DNA of 6,051 bases from an uncultured Sphingomonadaceae bacterium (GTDB lineage Bacteria; Pseudomonadota; Alphaproteobacteria; Sphingomonadales; Sphingomonadaceae): NCBI GenBank assembly GCA_937920575.1, contig CAKZSF010000015.1, positions 1-6,051 of the forward strand, in the 5' to 3' direction. This document shows positions 5,868 to 6,051 of this stretch, piece after piece. Positions within the stretch are counted from its first letter, which is position 1, and every line of letters begins with the position of its first letter. The translations under genes and the position numbers were made by a program. The notes under the pieces were generated by a model, which saw nothing but the letters and a program-made list of their open reading frames with translations, made no database searches and was not told where the DNA came from.

Positions 5868-6051
5868 ACGGCGCCTCCCTTTGTGTGGTGTCCGCGATAA
5901 AGCGGTGTTGATGAAATACAAATAGACGCGAGTCGGTGACGCTAAACTGAACACTTCGTAAAGGTTCCCGTTCATGTTTGGGTCTGGAAAGCTGAACATA
6001 CAATTTTCTCGACGGCTTGTCTGGACCCGGGCAGCGGTTTTGCGCATTGCA
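5868..6051 (-). promoter_or_regulatory. Leader and promoter region of the RcnB-like gene
   Basis: 184 bp upstream of the start codon, to the window edge. The ribosome-binding site GGGAGG (5879-5874) is strong. The stretch is more AT-rich than the gene, as expected for a promoter, but I cannot assign -35 and -10 boxes with confidence. Two copies of CTGAACA lie at 5947-5953 and 5992-5998, 45 bp apart. No other gene is recognisable here on either strand, although the RcnB-like frame happens to stay open to 6047. Confidence 0.5.

Noticed and set aside
5943..5968. GGAAC upstream of the RcnB-like gene as a possible EcfG general-stress promoter
   Set aside because: The nearest CGT-type -10 element is 22 bases away, not the usual 16-17, so the spacing does not fit.
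5868..6047. N-terminal extension of the RcnB-like protein to an ATG at 6047
   Set aside because: It would bury the signal peptide 60 residues inside the protein and ignore the strong GGGAGG site before the ATG at 5867.
1..6051. CRISPR arrays, insertion sequences, prophage genes, tRNA or rRNA genes
   Set aside because: I looked for regularly spaced repeats, terminal inverted repeats, transposase or integrase motifs and tRNA-like cloverleaf arms and saw none; the only strong repeats are inside the arginine-rich gene.

Overview
This window looks like an ordinary chromosomal segment of an alphaproteobacterium, most likely a sphingomonad or Erythrobacter relative. The inference rests on a class I (archaeal-type) lysyl-tRNA synthetase, a Rad3-like Fe-S helicase with an N-terminal extension of the kind I recall from alphaproteobacteria, an arginine-rich exported protein with an RcnB-type tail, and moderately GC-rich coding sequence. 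No taxonomic marker such as rRNA is present, so the genus is a guess.

Layout, left to right. Positions 1-1329 (minus strand) hold the first 443 residues of a DinG/XPD-family helicase whose C-terminal half lies outside the window. Upstream of it on the same strand, 59 bp away, is an MscS-type mechanosensitive channel (1389-2255). A 128-bp divergent intergenic region separates this from the plus-strand class I lysyl-tRNA synthetase gene (2384-4009). Next comes a plus-strand cytochrome b561-family membrane protein (4098-4655). It converges on a minus-strand gene for a secreted, extremely arginine-rich protein with a C-terminal RcnB-like domain (4743-5867). A perfect 13-bp hairpin at 4683-4715 lies between the two convergent stops and probably acts as a terminator, best suited to the minus-strand gene. 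Positions 5868-6051 are the leader and promoter region of that gene.

The genes do not form one pathway: DNA repair, osmotic protection, translation, respiratory redox chemistry and an envelope protein sit side by side. Only the channel and helicase genes share strand and spacing that could make an operon. I found no transposon, phage, CRISPR array, tRNA or rRNA gene, and no convincing new multi-gene system. The points most worth a second look are the arginine-rich repeat protein, whose 11-residue repeats are kept at protein level while their codons differ, and the helicase N-terminal domain, which resembles a decayed DnaQ-type exonuclease domain.
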